DNA of 64,000 nt from positions 3,053,001-3,117,000 of the forward strand of contig NZ_CP025117.1 in the NCBI RefSeq assembly GCF_002831645.1, given 5' to 3'. This stretch comes from Olleya sp. Bg11-27 (GTDB lineage: Bacteria; Bacteroidota; Bacteroidia; Flavobacteriales; Flavobacteriaceae). The position numbers and the translations under genes were made by a program. How positions within the stretch are numbered: the first letter of the stretch is position 1; every line of letters starts with the position of its first letter. The notes under the pieces were generated by a model. That model was not told the DNA's origin. It was given only the letters and a program-made list of their open reading frames with translations, and searched no databases. Positions 26,584-34,142 of the stretch are shown here, piece after piece.

Positions 26584-28143
26584 CTAAAATGCAAGTGGCT
26601 TAAAACATAGCATTCGAAGGCTTATTAGGTGGCTTTTTGTGCTTTTAATAAAAGCAAGTAGTCCCGCTATACTTTCTGGCAGGTTTTTCATATATTTTAA
26701 ATACTTTTTAAGATTATAGGCTGTTGCGGATAGATTCATACACTTATTAGCTTGTTTAATCCCGAGGGTATTTACTTTTCCCATGCCTAAAAACTGAGTT
26801 AGTGTACCAAAAACAGGCTCTACCGTGCTTTGTCGTTTTCCTTTCATATAGCTTCCTTTTTTACTATCAACTCGTACTATATTCCGCATGTATTCTGCGC
26901 GGTAATACGTTACCGAAAATGACTTTTCTTGTGCCGTTTTACTTAAGCAAGCGCATCGTATTGGGCAATCTATACAAAGTTTTTTTGAACCTCTATAGGC
27001 CTTCTTTTTGGTGTTGCTCTTCTTTTCGTAAAACACCTTTTTAAAGGGGATTATCTTCCCTTGAGGGCAGGTGTAGTGATTTTCTTTTTCATTATAAATA
27101 AATTCATCTGAGCCTCCTTTAAAGGTGCCGTGTGGCGGAATGTAACTCGTAATATCCTGCTTTTCTAAAAAAGCATAATTCTCGCCACTACTGTAACCAG
27201 TATCCGCGAGACAGGTGTCTATAGTAAGACCAGATTGCCATAAGCGTCTTTTTATTCGTAATACAATATCAGATAAATACTGACTGTCTTTGCCATCGGC
27301 ATGATAGGCCTTGATGTCACTTATTACATGATGTGCGGCATCTACCGTGAGTTGACTTGAATAATTTAGCTTTCTTGCTTTTCCTGGTTTTACACTTATG
27401 CGAGCATCGGGATCGGTTGGACTGTAATGCGTTTTATTACTCGTATAACGGGAACCTTTATTTCCTGCTCCAGGACGATGGTTTTGATCTTTTGACCATT
27501 TTTTGTTTCGGCTCTTTATCGCTTGTAATTCCTGACGGCTTGCTGATAATTCTTGTTGCGATTTTGGGGCTTTATTAACTTTTGCTGATCGAAGTGGTAC
27601 TGCTTTATCTCTATTGCTTATATGTCGTACTGCTCGTAAATGAGATTCTAAATCTTCTTCTGGCACTTTAAGTTCTAAGCTATCCATAGAAGCATTTGCT
27701 TTAACTGGTGCGGCGTCGATAACTTGGGTGTGACCGCTTACCATTTGCATGTCTACGCACATTTTGAAAACATGAGTAAATAGACTTTCAAAAACGGACT
27801 CTGGGTACAGTTGATGTGTTCTACTTAACGTGGAATGCCATGGTAATTCTTCATCGATATCATAGCCTAGAAAATAAAGAATATCCAGTCGAAGACTGCA
27901 ATGCGATACCAGTTTTCTATCACTGGTGATATTCTCTAAATAACCCACTAAACAGAATTTGAAAAACACCACGGGATCTAAACTTTTTTGTCCACAGTTT
28001 CCGTAATAGATTTTTGTTTGATTCCGTAGAAACTCTAAGTCTAAAATTTCTGATAATCGTCTATAAAAATTGTCTTGGGGAACCCGACGACTCAACTGGA
28101 AATTGTTGAATAATTTCTCTTGATATATTTTTGTGCCTTGCAT
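26584..28143 (-). CDS. IS1182-family DDE transposase
   Basis: A 519-aa transposase with an N-terminal DUF772-type domain (SLDPVVFFKFCLVGYL... LPWHSTLSRTHQLYPE) and the DDE catalytic residues in VIDAAPVKANASMD, CLADTGYSSGENY and RRQSTVEPVFGTL-type context (here KRQSTVEPVFGTLTQF). A Cys-rich segment CPQGK--CIDCPIRCACL is typical of the family and may bind zinc. The frame is intact. Its decayed relative lies at 33505-33860. Confidence 0.92.
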   Translation of the reverse strand: MQGTKIYQEKLFNNFQLSRRVPQDNFYRRLSEILDLEFLRNQTKIYYGNCGQKSLDPVVFFKFCLVGYLENITSDRKLVSHCSLRLDILYFLGYDIDEELPWHSTLSRTHQLYPESVFESLFTHVFKMCVDMQMVSGHTQVIDAAPVKANASMDSLELKVPEEDLESHLRAVRHISNRDKAVPLRSAKVNKAPKSQQELSASRQELQAIKSRNKKWSKDQNHRPGAGNKGSRYTSNKTHYSPTDPDARISVKPGKARKLNYSSQLTVDAAHHVISDIKAYHADGKDSQYLSDIVLRIKRRLWQSGLTIDTCLADTGYSSGENYAFLEKQDITSYIPPHGTFKGGSDEFIYNEKENHYTCPQGKIIPFKKVFYEKKSNTKKKAYRGSKKLCIDCPIRCACLSKTAQEKSFSVTYYRAEYMRNIVRVDSKKGSYMKGKRQSTVEPVFGTLTQFLGMGKVNTLGIKQANKCMNLSATAYNLKKYLKYMKNLPESIAGLLAFIKSTKSHLISLRMLCFKPLAF

Positions 28144-28190
28144 TACTAAATATACGAAATTTATATATCTTTAACAACACGTTGTGCAAC

Positions 28191-28313
28191 AGGCACAACG
28201 TGTATAATTAATTGCTTTGGCAAGTGCCTATTTGGAAAATTCCTTCGGAATTTTCTCGCGTTCGTTTTTGTTTACTAAATTAGTTGCTTAAACACGCAAC
28301 TAACCATACACGT
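28191..28313 (+). repeat. attC-like site (class A) between IS1182 and IS110 copy 2
   Basis: Left arm AACGTGTATAATTAATTGC, inner hairpin GAAAATTCC/GGAATTTTC, class A motif TTTACTAAATTAGTTGCTTAAA, right arm GCAACTAACCATACACGT, cut by IS110 at 28313. The upstream R'' box is GGCACAAC or the IS1182 end GTTGTGCAAC; which one is original is unclear. Confidence 0.68.
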
Positions 28314-28352
28314 ATTCCAAGGTCAAAACCTAATTATTTAAAGACCTTTTTA

Positions 28353-29345
28353 TTATGCTGCAAATTTTTGTAATTCGACATAAGGTGTTCCTCTTTTTAC
28401 CACTGCGAAAGCTCTTGACAAAATCTTATTTCTAACATTATTTAAAGCCACCAGTTTTGGTTTACCTTCTGCAACTTTTTTCTCGTAATACTGTTTTAAT
28501 TCTTTATCGCACTGTATTGCGCTAACACTGGCAAGTGTTAAGAGTGTTTTCATTTTCCGGTCTCCTATCTTATGAATTCTGTTTTTCCGGTAAATACTGG
28601 TTCCTGAACTGTGCGCAAAAGGAGCTACACCACAATAACTTGAAAACTGACGCCAACTATCAAACCGCTTAAAATTGTTCGTGTGGTATAACAATTGACA
28701 AGATAATATTAAACCAACCCCTTTTAAGGTATTTAAAAGCTGATAATTCTTTTCCAATAACTCATCACTTCGTATTAGTTTTTTAATACTTTGCTCAAGT
28801 GTTGTAATTTGTTTTGTAAGATAATGAATCATCTTTTTGACAATTATACAACAATCATCAGTCGATGGACTACTAAGCAAAGTCTGCATTTCTTTAAGAC
28901 TACTCATCTTACCTGTACGGTCTCGTACTAGCTGTTCTCTAAAGGATAACAAACGTCCTAACTCTTGAATATCTTGCGCTTTTGGACTACTTAGAGTCAA
29001 CTCTTCTTTGTAAAGCCATGCATATCTCGCAATCATTGCGGAATCAAGCTGATCTGTTTTTCCTCTAATAATTCCGGAAGATCGTTTAATGGTCAAAGGA
29101 CTTTCTTCTACATAATCTATGTTGTTTTCTGATAAATAAACACTAAGATTTGTAGAGTAATGACCTGTATTCTCAAAACAGAAAAAACAGAGGTCTTTAC
29201 CAAGGTACTTTTCGACCCAAGATAATAGTGCTTTGTAACCTTTTGAAGTATTGGAAAATACACGATGAACGCCTCTATTATAAATATGTGCATCAATTGT
29301 TAATTTAGATACATCAATACCGATAACATCTACATATTTTTTCAT
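28353..29345 (-). CDS. IS110-family DEDD transposase/recombinase, copy 2
   Basis: A 330-aa recombinase, the same length as copy 1. DEDD residues lie in GIDVSKLTIDAH, FCFENTGHYS and GKTDQLDSAMIARYAW; the C-terminal catalytic Ser is in CGVAPFAHSSGTSIYRKNRIHK, and LKGVGLILSCQ marks the Transposase_20 helix-hairpin-helix. All key residues are present. It diverges from copy 1 throughout, so the two are related elements with the same target preference that arrived or separated long ago. Confidence 0.92.
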   Translation of the reverse strand: MKKYVDVIGIDVSKLTIDAHIYNRGVHRVFSNTSKGYKALLSWVEKYLGKDLCFFCFENTGHYSTNLSVYLSENNIDYVEESPLTIKRSSGIIRGKTDQLDSAMIARYAWLYKEELTLSSPKAQDIQELGRLLSFREQLVRDRTGKMSSLKEMQTLLSSPSTDDCCIIVKKMIHYLTKQITTLEQSIKKLIRSDELLEKNYQLLNTLKGVGLILSCQLLYHTNNFKRFDSWRQFSSYCGVAPFAHSSGTSIYRKNRIHKIGDRKMKTLLTLASVSAIQCDKELKQYYEKKVAEGKPKLVALNNVRNKILSRAFAVVKRGTPYVELQKFAA

Positions 29346-29366
29346 ATTTTTAAATATTGTTCCTAC

Positions 29367-29578
29367 TCAAAGAGGAATGATTAATAAATGTTGCTATGAC
29401 TATCACCTTTATTAGGAAGTGATTCCTGGTATTCCAAATGGTCCTAAAGCAACCTAAGAAAGACAAGAGGACTTATACGTATAATGGAACTATTATTCTA
29501 AACAACGTTCTAGTTCTCCTCTTGTTTCCTAGTAAAAGTAATAACTACTTTTATAATGAGTATAAAGTAAAGAACAAC
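29367..29578 (-). ncRNA. Candidate IS110 bridge RNA, copy 2
   Basis: The conserved stem AAGAGGACT (29465-29473) / AGTTCTCCTCTT (29512-29523) encloses loop bases AACAACGTT at 29501-29509 (plus strand), identical to the right-flank target AACAACGTT at 29573-29581. The other loop side holds TACGTATAATGG, sharing ACGTAT with the left flank CATACACGTATT. The guide bases differ from copy 1 just as the targets differ. Transcript ends are not determined. Confidence 0.55.
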
Positions 29579-29602
29579 GTTGTGCTTAATACCGAGAAAC
29601 TA

Positions 29603-30403
29603 TTGACAGAAAAAGGAAAAATATTTAACCAAAGAGAAATTTTTGAACTTCAACAATTGATATCCCAAATTGGAATTCCAATGCATTTGAGTATTGATAA
29701 ATCCGATAATTCCATTGATTTAGACTTTAAAGGAATTGCCTATATTCAATCTGTACTTAGAAAAACAGACAAAGGTTATAGAACAAATTACACTACATCA
29801 AATGATGATGGAAGCTCATTTGAGCATAAAGAATGGAATAGCTTTAAATATCATATCAAAAAATGGATTGAGGCAATTAAACGTGATAATCCATATGAAC
29901 CAATTCGAAAAGAAAACATTATTGGAATTAGTCCGAAATTTTATGACATTTTCAGAGAAGCAACTATTATAAACTCAATCGGATTTAAAGAAAGTTCTGG
30001 AATGATTTTCAGAAAAGCTTTGGAGATTTTAGTAAAAGATTTTCTCAAAAATCAATTTCCGAAAACATATGAAAACCTATTGAACAAAAAAACAATTGGA
30101 CAAATAATTAGGCATTTCTATGACATTAAAGATGACCAGCTCATAATTAAAAATAAAGATGATTTTAAGAGTATAAAAACGGAGTTGGAAAATTTAAAAT
30201 CTTTAGCGAATATCATAAATAACACTTTCAAAATTGGAAATGACTTTTCACATTACGAAAGAAGATTAATCGAATTTAGTGCAACAGATATGCACGAAAG
30301 AATAATTAAGATTTCTGACTTCGTGGACAGTCAATTGGAATTGAATAAATTAATCACAAAACAAACTGAATTGAATAGTGAATTTGATAGAGATAAATTA
30401 TAA
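29603..30403 (+). CDS. DUF4145-like protein (cassette 5), start unclear
   Basis: The cassette core lies at 29579, and the frame is open upstream through the IS110 end to an ATG at 29438. I place the native start at TTG 29603, 24 bp after the core, the usual leader length here; the ATG at 29438 would add 55 residues encoded mostly by IS110. The C-terminal half has a DUF4145-like layout: SGMIFRKALEILVKDFL, a KKTIGQIIRHFYD helix, then NNTFKIGNDFSHYERR resembling the family's R-x-x-GN-x-x-H motif. DUF4145 domains occur in restriction and other defence-associated proteins. Insertion of IS110 may have removed or replaced its promoter. Confidence 0.6.
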   Translation: MTEKGKIFNQREIFELQQLISQIGIPMHLSIDKSDNSIDLDFKGIAYIQSVLRKTDKGYRTNYTTSNDDGSSFEHKEWNSFKYHIKKWIEAIKRDNPYEPIRKENIIGISPKFYDIFREATIINSIGFKESSGMIFRKALEILVKDFLKNQFPKTYENLLNKKTIGQIIRHFYDIKDDQLIIKNKDDFKSIKTELENLKSLANIINNTFKIGNDFSHYERRLIEFSATDMHERIIKISDFVDSQLELNKLITKQTELNSEFDRDKL

Positions 30404-30408
30404 AGTAC

Positions 30409-30542
30409 TAAGCACAACAACGTTTATAATTAATGGCTAGTTCCTGCTTGTTTACGAAAATCCTCGCGGATTTTCTATTCGGTTTTTATTTGCTAAATTA
30501 GTTACTTAAACACGCCACTAATCATACACGAGACCGTTGTGG
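30409..30542 (+). repeat. attC-like site (class A) after cassette 5
   Basis: TAAGCACAAC (30409-30418) complements the cassette 5 start GTTGTGCTTA. Inner hairpin GAAAATCC/GGATTTTC, class A motif TTTGCTAAATTAGTTACTTAAA, next core GTTGTGG at 30536-30542. Nearly identical to the site at 25463 over most of its length. Confidence 0.77.
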
Positions 30543-30553
30543 TGCATTTGAAA

Positions 30554-30970
30554 ATGAGAACATCTTTAGAAATATTAGCCAAGGCAATAAGTGAATACAG
30601 AGCTGAAGGAACAGAACTAATGAAAAGACTTGGAAACAAGTTTGGCTATGATATTTTTGTTAATGAACAATATGAGGAATTTGTAACAAAAAGTAATCCT
30701 AAAGTTCCAAGAAAAGGAAAACTTTCAGAAAGAGTTAATTATGCTTTTCACGGAGGAGAATGTCATTTTCATAAAAAGAAAACACAGCAAAATATAGAAG
30801 TGATTTTATCAAATCCACCTAAATTTGGAAAAATAGATGCTTGGTTCTTAAAGTCATATTTAGACAGCACAGAGGAATACAAAGAGTATAGTGAAAAATT
30901 AAATTGGCAAGATTTGAAACCAATGTTAATTGAATTGTATCGGGCTGGATTTATAAAAGAAGTAAAATGA
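30554..30970 (+). CDS. Small protein, DUF6896-like (cassette 6)
   Basis: A 138-aa soluble protein. The helix LEILAKAISEYRAEGTELMKRL is followed by NYAFHGGECHFHKKKTQQNIEVIL and KFGKIDAWFLKSYLDS. The FHG-x-x-CHF and DAWFL pattern recalls DUF6896 proteins, which often sit beside toxins and may be immunity proteins; the match is by memory and tentative. I start at ATG 30554, since an in-frame GTG at 30539 lies within the cassette core. Its stop overlaps the next start (ATGA), so the pair is translationally coupled. Confidence 0.6.
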   Translation: MRTSLEILAKAISEYRAEGTELMKRLGNKFGYDIFVNEQYEEFVTKSNPKVPRKGKLSERVNYAFHGGECHFHKKKTQQNIEVILSNPPKFGKIDAWFLKSYLDSTEEYKEYSEKLNWQDLKPMLIELYRAGFIKEVK

Positions 30971-31236
30971 ATACAAGTTTGGAAAAAATATCATTTGAGA
31001 CTGAATCATATTTAATTGACTCGACAAGTCAAGAGAGATATTTTCCGTTTTTGGAATTTGAATTCAATGAATCTGCTATTTATGAAAATGATATTCCGAA
31101 ATACTTCTTAAGCTTTTCAGAAGATTTAAAATCAGTACACGAAGTCGGCAACTGGATAATGGATGATTTGGAAAAAAACGGACACAACTTAAGGCAGTTG
31201 ATTATCGAGCTTGGTAGTAGTTTTAATTTAAAATAG
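30967..31236 (+). CDS. Small protein with in-frame TAG, probably interrupted (cassette 6)
   Basis: The frame encodes 89 aa (FLEFEFNESAIYENDIPKYFLSF... HNLRQLIIELGSSFNLK) and stops at TAG 31234-31236. In the same frame, protein-like sequence continues for 42 more codons (DIFSSNVGKFVEDSW, KSETIELIRFSDNLIEK) to TGA 31363-31365, which lies inside the attC-like repeat. A nonsense mutation in a ~132-residue protein is the simplest reading; a genuinely short protein is the alternative. It overlaps the upstream gene by 4 bp (ATGA). Family unknown. Confidence 0.55.
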   Translation: MNTSLEKISFETESYLIDSTSQERYFPFLEFEFNESAIYENDIPKYFLSFSEDLKSVHEVGNWIMDDLEKNGHNLRQLIIELGSSFNLK

Positions 31237-31342
31237 GATATTTTCTCATCGAATGTTGGAAAGTTTGTAGAGGACAGTTGGAAAAGTGAAACGATTGAAC
31301 TGATTAGGTTTAGCGACAATCTGATTGAAAAAACAAAAACGA

Positions 31343-31738
31343 CACCACAACAAAGTACTGTGTGAAATAACAAGTAAAATCTCATTAATTTTTTACTAAA
31401 GTACTTTTATATTCTTTGTCAAATATTAATCCTGATTTACCAATATAGTAACCGTTACAAAACCCCATACTATTCTTATAAACTAAACCAAAAACCACTA
31501 CAAATATTACTTTACATCGCACTATTTTTACAACAATGAGGTTTTCCGTAAACAGCCTACAACTACTTAGTGTACCTTTAAGCCCTAATTAACAGTAAAA
31601 TATACGTAGTTATACGTATTGTACACTTTGGTTATTAATTGTAGCTTCGCTTTTCAAATATAAAAACAGGAACTAAAGTTGCGGATATCCCACAATATTT
31701 ACGGGATATGTGGAACAAAGGTCTCCATATAACGAGTT
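31343..31738 (+). repeat. Long attC-like intercassette repeat (class E), copy 2
   Basis: R''-like CACCACAAC (31343-31351) complements the cassette 6 start GTTGTGGTG. A left block AAAGTACTGTGTGAAATAAC follows, then an AT-rich stretch, and the conserved ~200-bp block with the TACGTA dyad and the hairpin ATATCCC/GGGATAT, ending CCATATAACGA before the next core GTTGTAG at 31736. Confidence 0.7.
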
Positions 31739-31759
31739 GTAGCACATTTAAGAAAAACG

Positions 31760-32344
31760 ATGAAACATATAATAATCCTATTATTTTTAACAATTTCCTT
31801 CAGTTCTTTTTCACAGAATTGGAAACTGAACAATGTTGACAATATTAAAGAATATGGATTTGAATATATTTTTTCGTTTCAAAACGAAGATGACAATAAC
31901 GAGTTTAAAATTACAGAAAAAAAGAATTCAAAAAGTACTGAAATAAGCGGTCAGATTTTTGACAAACTTAATAATCTGATTTCAGGAATTTCTGTAAAAA
32001 TCATTTCAAAAAAGAGAACTTTAAGCAAAGAATTACAAGCCGACTTTTACGGGAAATTTATAACGGAATTACCAATTGGAGAATATTCGATTGAAATAAA
32101 TCACATAGGTTTTGACCAATTCAAAACTGACTTTTGTATTAAAGAATACTCATCGAAAGATTTTATAATTAAACTTGGATTAAGTCAAGAATTACGGATT
32201 TACCAAATTGACTCAAAATCTGAATTAACTGACAATAAAATTTCAGAAATTATAGAGTGTGTTAACGGAAAAAGAAAATCAAAGAGTTTCAGCACAATCG
32301 AATGTTCTGAAAAAAATAAATATAAAGTAACAATACAAATATAA
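31760..32344 (+). CDS. Secreted protein with carboxypeptidase-regulatory-like domain (cassette 7)
   Basis: A 194-aa exported protein. The signal peptide MKHIIILLFLTISFSSFSQ is cleaved after SFSQ. About residues 60-140 look like a CarboxypepD_reg-like beta sandwich (ISGQIFDKLNNLISGISVKIISKKR... ADFYGKFITELPIGEYSIEINHIGF), as in TonB receptor N-termini but here free-standing. The C-terminus is Lys/Ser-rich with two Cys. It may act as a periplasmic accessory or adhesion module; role unknown. ATG is 24 bp after the core at 31736; the stop precedes R'' by 4 bp. Confidence 0.65.
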   Translation: MKHIIILLFLTISFSSFSQNWKLNNVDNIKEYGFEYIFSFQNEDDNNEFKITEKKNSKSTEISGQIFDKLNNLISGISVKIISKKRTLSKELQADFYGKFITELPIGEYSIEINHIGFDQFKTDFCIKEYSSKDFIIKLGLSQELRIYQIDSKSELTDNKISEIIECVNGKRKSKSFSTIECSEKNKYKVTIQI

Positions 32345-32348
32345 AAAC

Positions 32349-32485
32349 GTGCTACAACACCGTATATAATTTATTGCTGGCTTCTTGCCTACTTACGAAA
32401 GTCCTCGTGGACTTTCTTGGTCGGTAATTATTTACTAAATTAGTTGCTTAAACCACGCAACAAACCATATACAAACACGTTAGCT
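32349..32485 (+). repeat. attC-like site (class A) after cassette 7
   Basis: GTGCTACAAC (32349-32358) complements GTTGTAGCAC (31736). The body is almost identical to the site at 23471 (inner hairpin GAAAGTCC/GGACTTTC), but here the right end is intact: AAACACGTTAGCT, core at 32479-32485. This shows what the IS110 copy 1 target looked like before insertion. Confidence 0.78.
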
Positions 32486-32505
32486 GTAAGCTGAAAATCG
32501 AACTT

Positions 32506-32913
32506 ATGAAAAAAATTCCGATAATATTATTAATGTTGATTTCAATCAACTTAATTGGACAAAGCCTCGCTGAATGTGGAATTGACAATAATCCGAAACT
32601 CACTCAAACGGAATCTGAATTTCTGAATGAATATATGACTGAAGCGCAAAGAAAAAATCATGATTTAACTGACAAAGAAGTGATTTTTATAACAGGAAAT
32701 AGTGCTCATCAAATTGGAACAAAATCAGAATATTTTAATCGGATTAAAAAGTGGAATGAAAACGGAAATAAAATTGCGACTTGGATTGTTGAATTAAATG
32801 ATGACGAGAAAATTAAATCTGGAGGTTATGATGTTATTGTGACTTATCACGTAAAACTTTTGACCAAAAGAAGAAAGCGGATTATAATAAACGAAATAAA
32901 AGCCAGCAGGTAA
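32506..32913 (+). CDS. Small secreted protein (cassette 8)
   Basis: A 135-aa exported protein with signal peptide IPIILLMLISINLIGQ, then a mostly alpha/beta domain containing FLNEYMTEAQRKNHDLTDKEVIFITGNSAHQIGTKSEYF and a C-terminal DVIVTYHVKLLTKRRKRIIINEI basic strand. No family is recognised. The stop TAA (32911-32913) lies within the R''-like GCAGGTAAC. The cassette ends are less complementary (GTTAGCTGT against AGCAGGTAAC) than in most units, as if the two ends come from different cassettes. Confidence 0.6.
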   Translation: MKKIPIILLMLISINLIGQSLAECGIDNNPKLTQTESEFLNEYMTEAQRKNHDLTDKEVIFITGNSAHQIGTKSEYFNRIKKWNENGNKIATWIVELNDDEKIKSGGYDVIVTYHVKLLTKRRKRIIINEIKASR

Positions 32914-33039
32914 CACCGTATAAAAATAATTGCGGTTTAGTGCTTAATCAAAGGTCGTTGCGTGTTTGTAACGTCTGATTTTCCTTCGGAAAATCCTCGT
33001 ATACAAACCCGCAACTATTCTTATACATAAACGTTAGCA
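32906..33039 (+). repeat. attC-like site (class B) after cassette 8
   Basis: R''-like GCAGGTAAC (32906-32914), left arm CCGTATAAAAATAATTGCGG, inner hairpin GATTTTCC/GGAAAATC, right arm CCGCAACTATTCTTATAC, core GTTAGCA at 33033-33039. Different family from class A but the same plan. Confidence 0.72.
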
Positions 33040-33049
33040 TACATTTGAA

Positions 33050-33493
33050 ATGACCCTTTCCGAAGTATATTTTTATATGATAATTATAATTTACCAACTC
33101 TTAAGTTTGGTAATAATAACATTTACGGAAGACCTAAAAGAGGATAAATATTATAAACGATATTTGAAAATCACATTCTTAATCGGGTTTCTTGGAATAA
33201 TAATGGAATTATTGAATTGGAATTACTTCTGTAGATTTAATTGCACTCTTCTGACCTTCTCTCCCTTCCTGACTTTATTAATCTCAAAAGGAATAATTGA
33301 ATTTTATAAAAAGGTATTCAAAAAAGAAGCTTTTCAAATGTATTACGGAAAATTGTCGGACGGAATTTGGATAAAGAACAACGGAGATTTAAAACACAAA
33401 GGATATTATAGTTGGTATACTGTGAATATTGCAAGTTTTCCGATTTTTATTATAACAACAATATTTTTACTTATAGAAAAAAACGTATGCTAA
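33050..33493 (+). CDS. Four-helix membrane protein, paralogue B (cassette 9)
   Basis: A 147-aa membrane protein nearly identical to that at 26044; about ten substitutions, mostly conservative and near the N-terminus. The same four hydrophobic segments and the GKLSDGIWIKNNG loop are present. As in the paralogue, the TAA stop is part of GTATGCTAAC (33485-33494) and the unit is followed by the same short core junction and IS1182 sequences. The pair shows duplication of a cassette plus downstream IS within the array. Confidence 0.72.
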   Translation: MTLSEVYFYMIIIIYQLLSLVIITFTEDLKEDKYYKRYLKITFLIGFLGIIMELLNWNYFCRFNCTLLTFSPFLTLLISKGIIEFYKKVFKKEAFQMYYGKLSDGIWIKNNGDLKHKGYYSWYTVNIASFPIFIITTIFLLIEKNVC

Positions 33494-33514
33494 CATCGGT
33501 AACCGTTGCACAAC
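33485..33514 (+). repeat. Minimal core junction between cassette 9 and IS1182 remnant
   Basis: GTATGCTAAC, spacer ATCGGTAACC, GTTGCACAAC (33505-33514): one base different from the junction at 26479-26508. Confidence 0.6.
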
Positions 33515-33860
33515 CCCATAATTTTCTAATAGAATAAGCAAAATAAGCCTTTTTAAGAGGCTCAATTTTTAATACTTACTAAGATTTACCTTAATTTTGA
33601 TACGCTTAAATGGAAGTTTATAGCCCTGTAAAGTGCCATTATTTCAAAAAGCAAAACGCCAAGTGCCTTTCCTTCACTTTTTGTTCAGTTTTGCACAAAC
33701 TTTAAATACTTTTTAAGGTTCTAAGCTATCGCCGACGGATGCATAACCTTGTTGGCTTGAACACTACCAATTGTATTTATTTTTCTTACCCCATAAACCG
33801 AGCAACTATAACATATTAAATGTAATCAAACGCCATAACAAGCTAACAGCAACAACTATT
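33505..33860 (-). pseudogene. Decayed IS1182-family remnant
   Basis: The terminal GTTGCACAACCCC and the stretch TTTAAATACTTTTTAAG--CTA (about 33700-33730) with following GCATAACCTTGTTGGCTTGA align to the 3' end of the intact IS1182 transposase gene near 26690-26790. Reading frames are broken, and most of the gene is missing. The right end of the remnant is not clear. Confidence 0.6.
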
Positions 33861-33919
33861 ACATACTGCAACAAAACACAAGCTTAGGTTTGTGTTTATT
33901 TATGCCTTTATATTACCCA

Positions 33920-34130
33920 AATGAGGATTCCCGTAATTAAACCATAATTAGATCCTTTAACTTTGGGTAACCGACTTGTTCTGATAAAAATACGTAATTC
34001 TACGTATTGCAAGACTACTTTATAAATTGTAGCTTCGCTTTTCAAATATAAAAACAGGAACTAAAGTTGCGGATATCCCACAATATTTACGGGATATGTG
34101 GAACAAAGGTCTCCATATAACGTGTTGGCA
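33920..34130 (+). repeat. Long intercassette repeat (class E), copy 3, right part only
   Basis: Starts AATGAGG--CCGTAA, carries a diverged TACGTA dyad (spacer ATTC), then the conserved TTGTAGCTTCGC, ATATCCC/GGGATAT hairpin, and CCATATAACGT before core GTTGGCA (34124-34130). The left half is replaced by the IS1182 remnant. Confidence 0.65.
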
Positions 34131-34142
34131 TTAATTAAAAAA

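Larger units (their letters stand above)
26499..28190 (-). mobile_element. IS1182-family insertion sequence (intact)
   Basis: The ends GTTGCACAAC (26499-26508) and GTTGTGCAAC (28181-28190) are exact inverted repeats bounding a single complete transposase gene on the minus strand. A strong hairpin terminator lies inside the left end. The termini resemble the cassette core GTTRRRY/RYYYAAC, so the element could either have its own such inverted repeats or have been captured as a cassette. No clear target duplication is seen. Confidence 0.75.
28314..29578 (-). mobile_element. IS110-family insertion sequence, copy 2, in an attC-like site
   Basis: Same layout as copy 1: minus-strand DEDD transposase, short downstream end, ~230-bp non-coding upstream end. 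It is inserted after CATACACGT (28305-28313) and before the next cassette core within AACAACGTTGTGC (29573-29585), so the insertion point in the attC-like site is the same as for copy 1. A direct repeat GTATTCCAA occurs near both ends (28312 and about 29430), which leaves some doubt about exact boundaries. Confidence 0.75.

Noticed and set aside
23636-29345. IS110 transposases as the missing cassette integrase
   Set aside because: They are DEDD recombinases with their own non-coding ends and interrupt the sites; integron integrases are tyrosine recombinases with the R-H-R-Y set.
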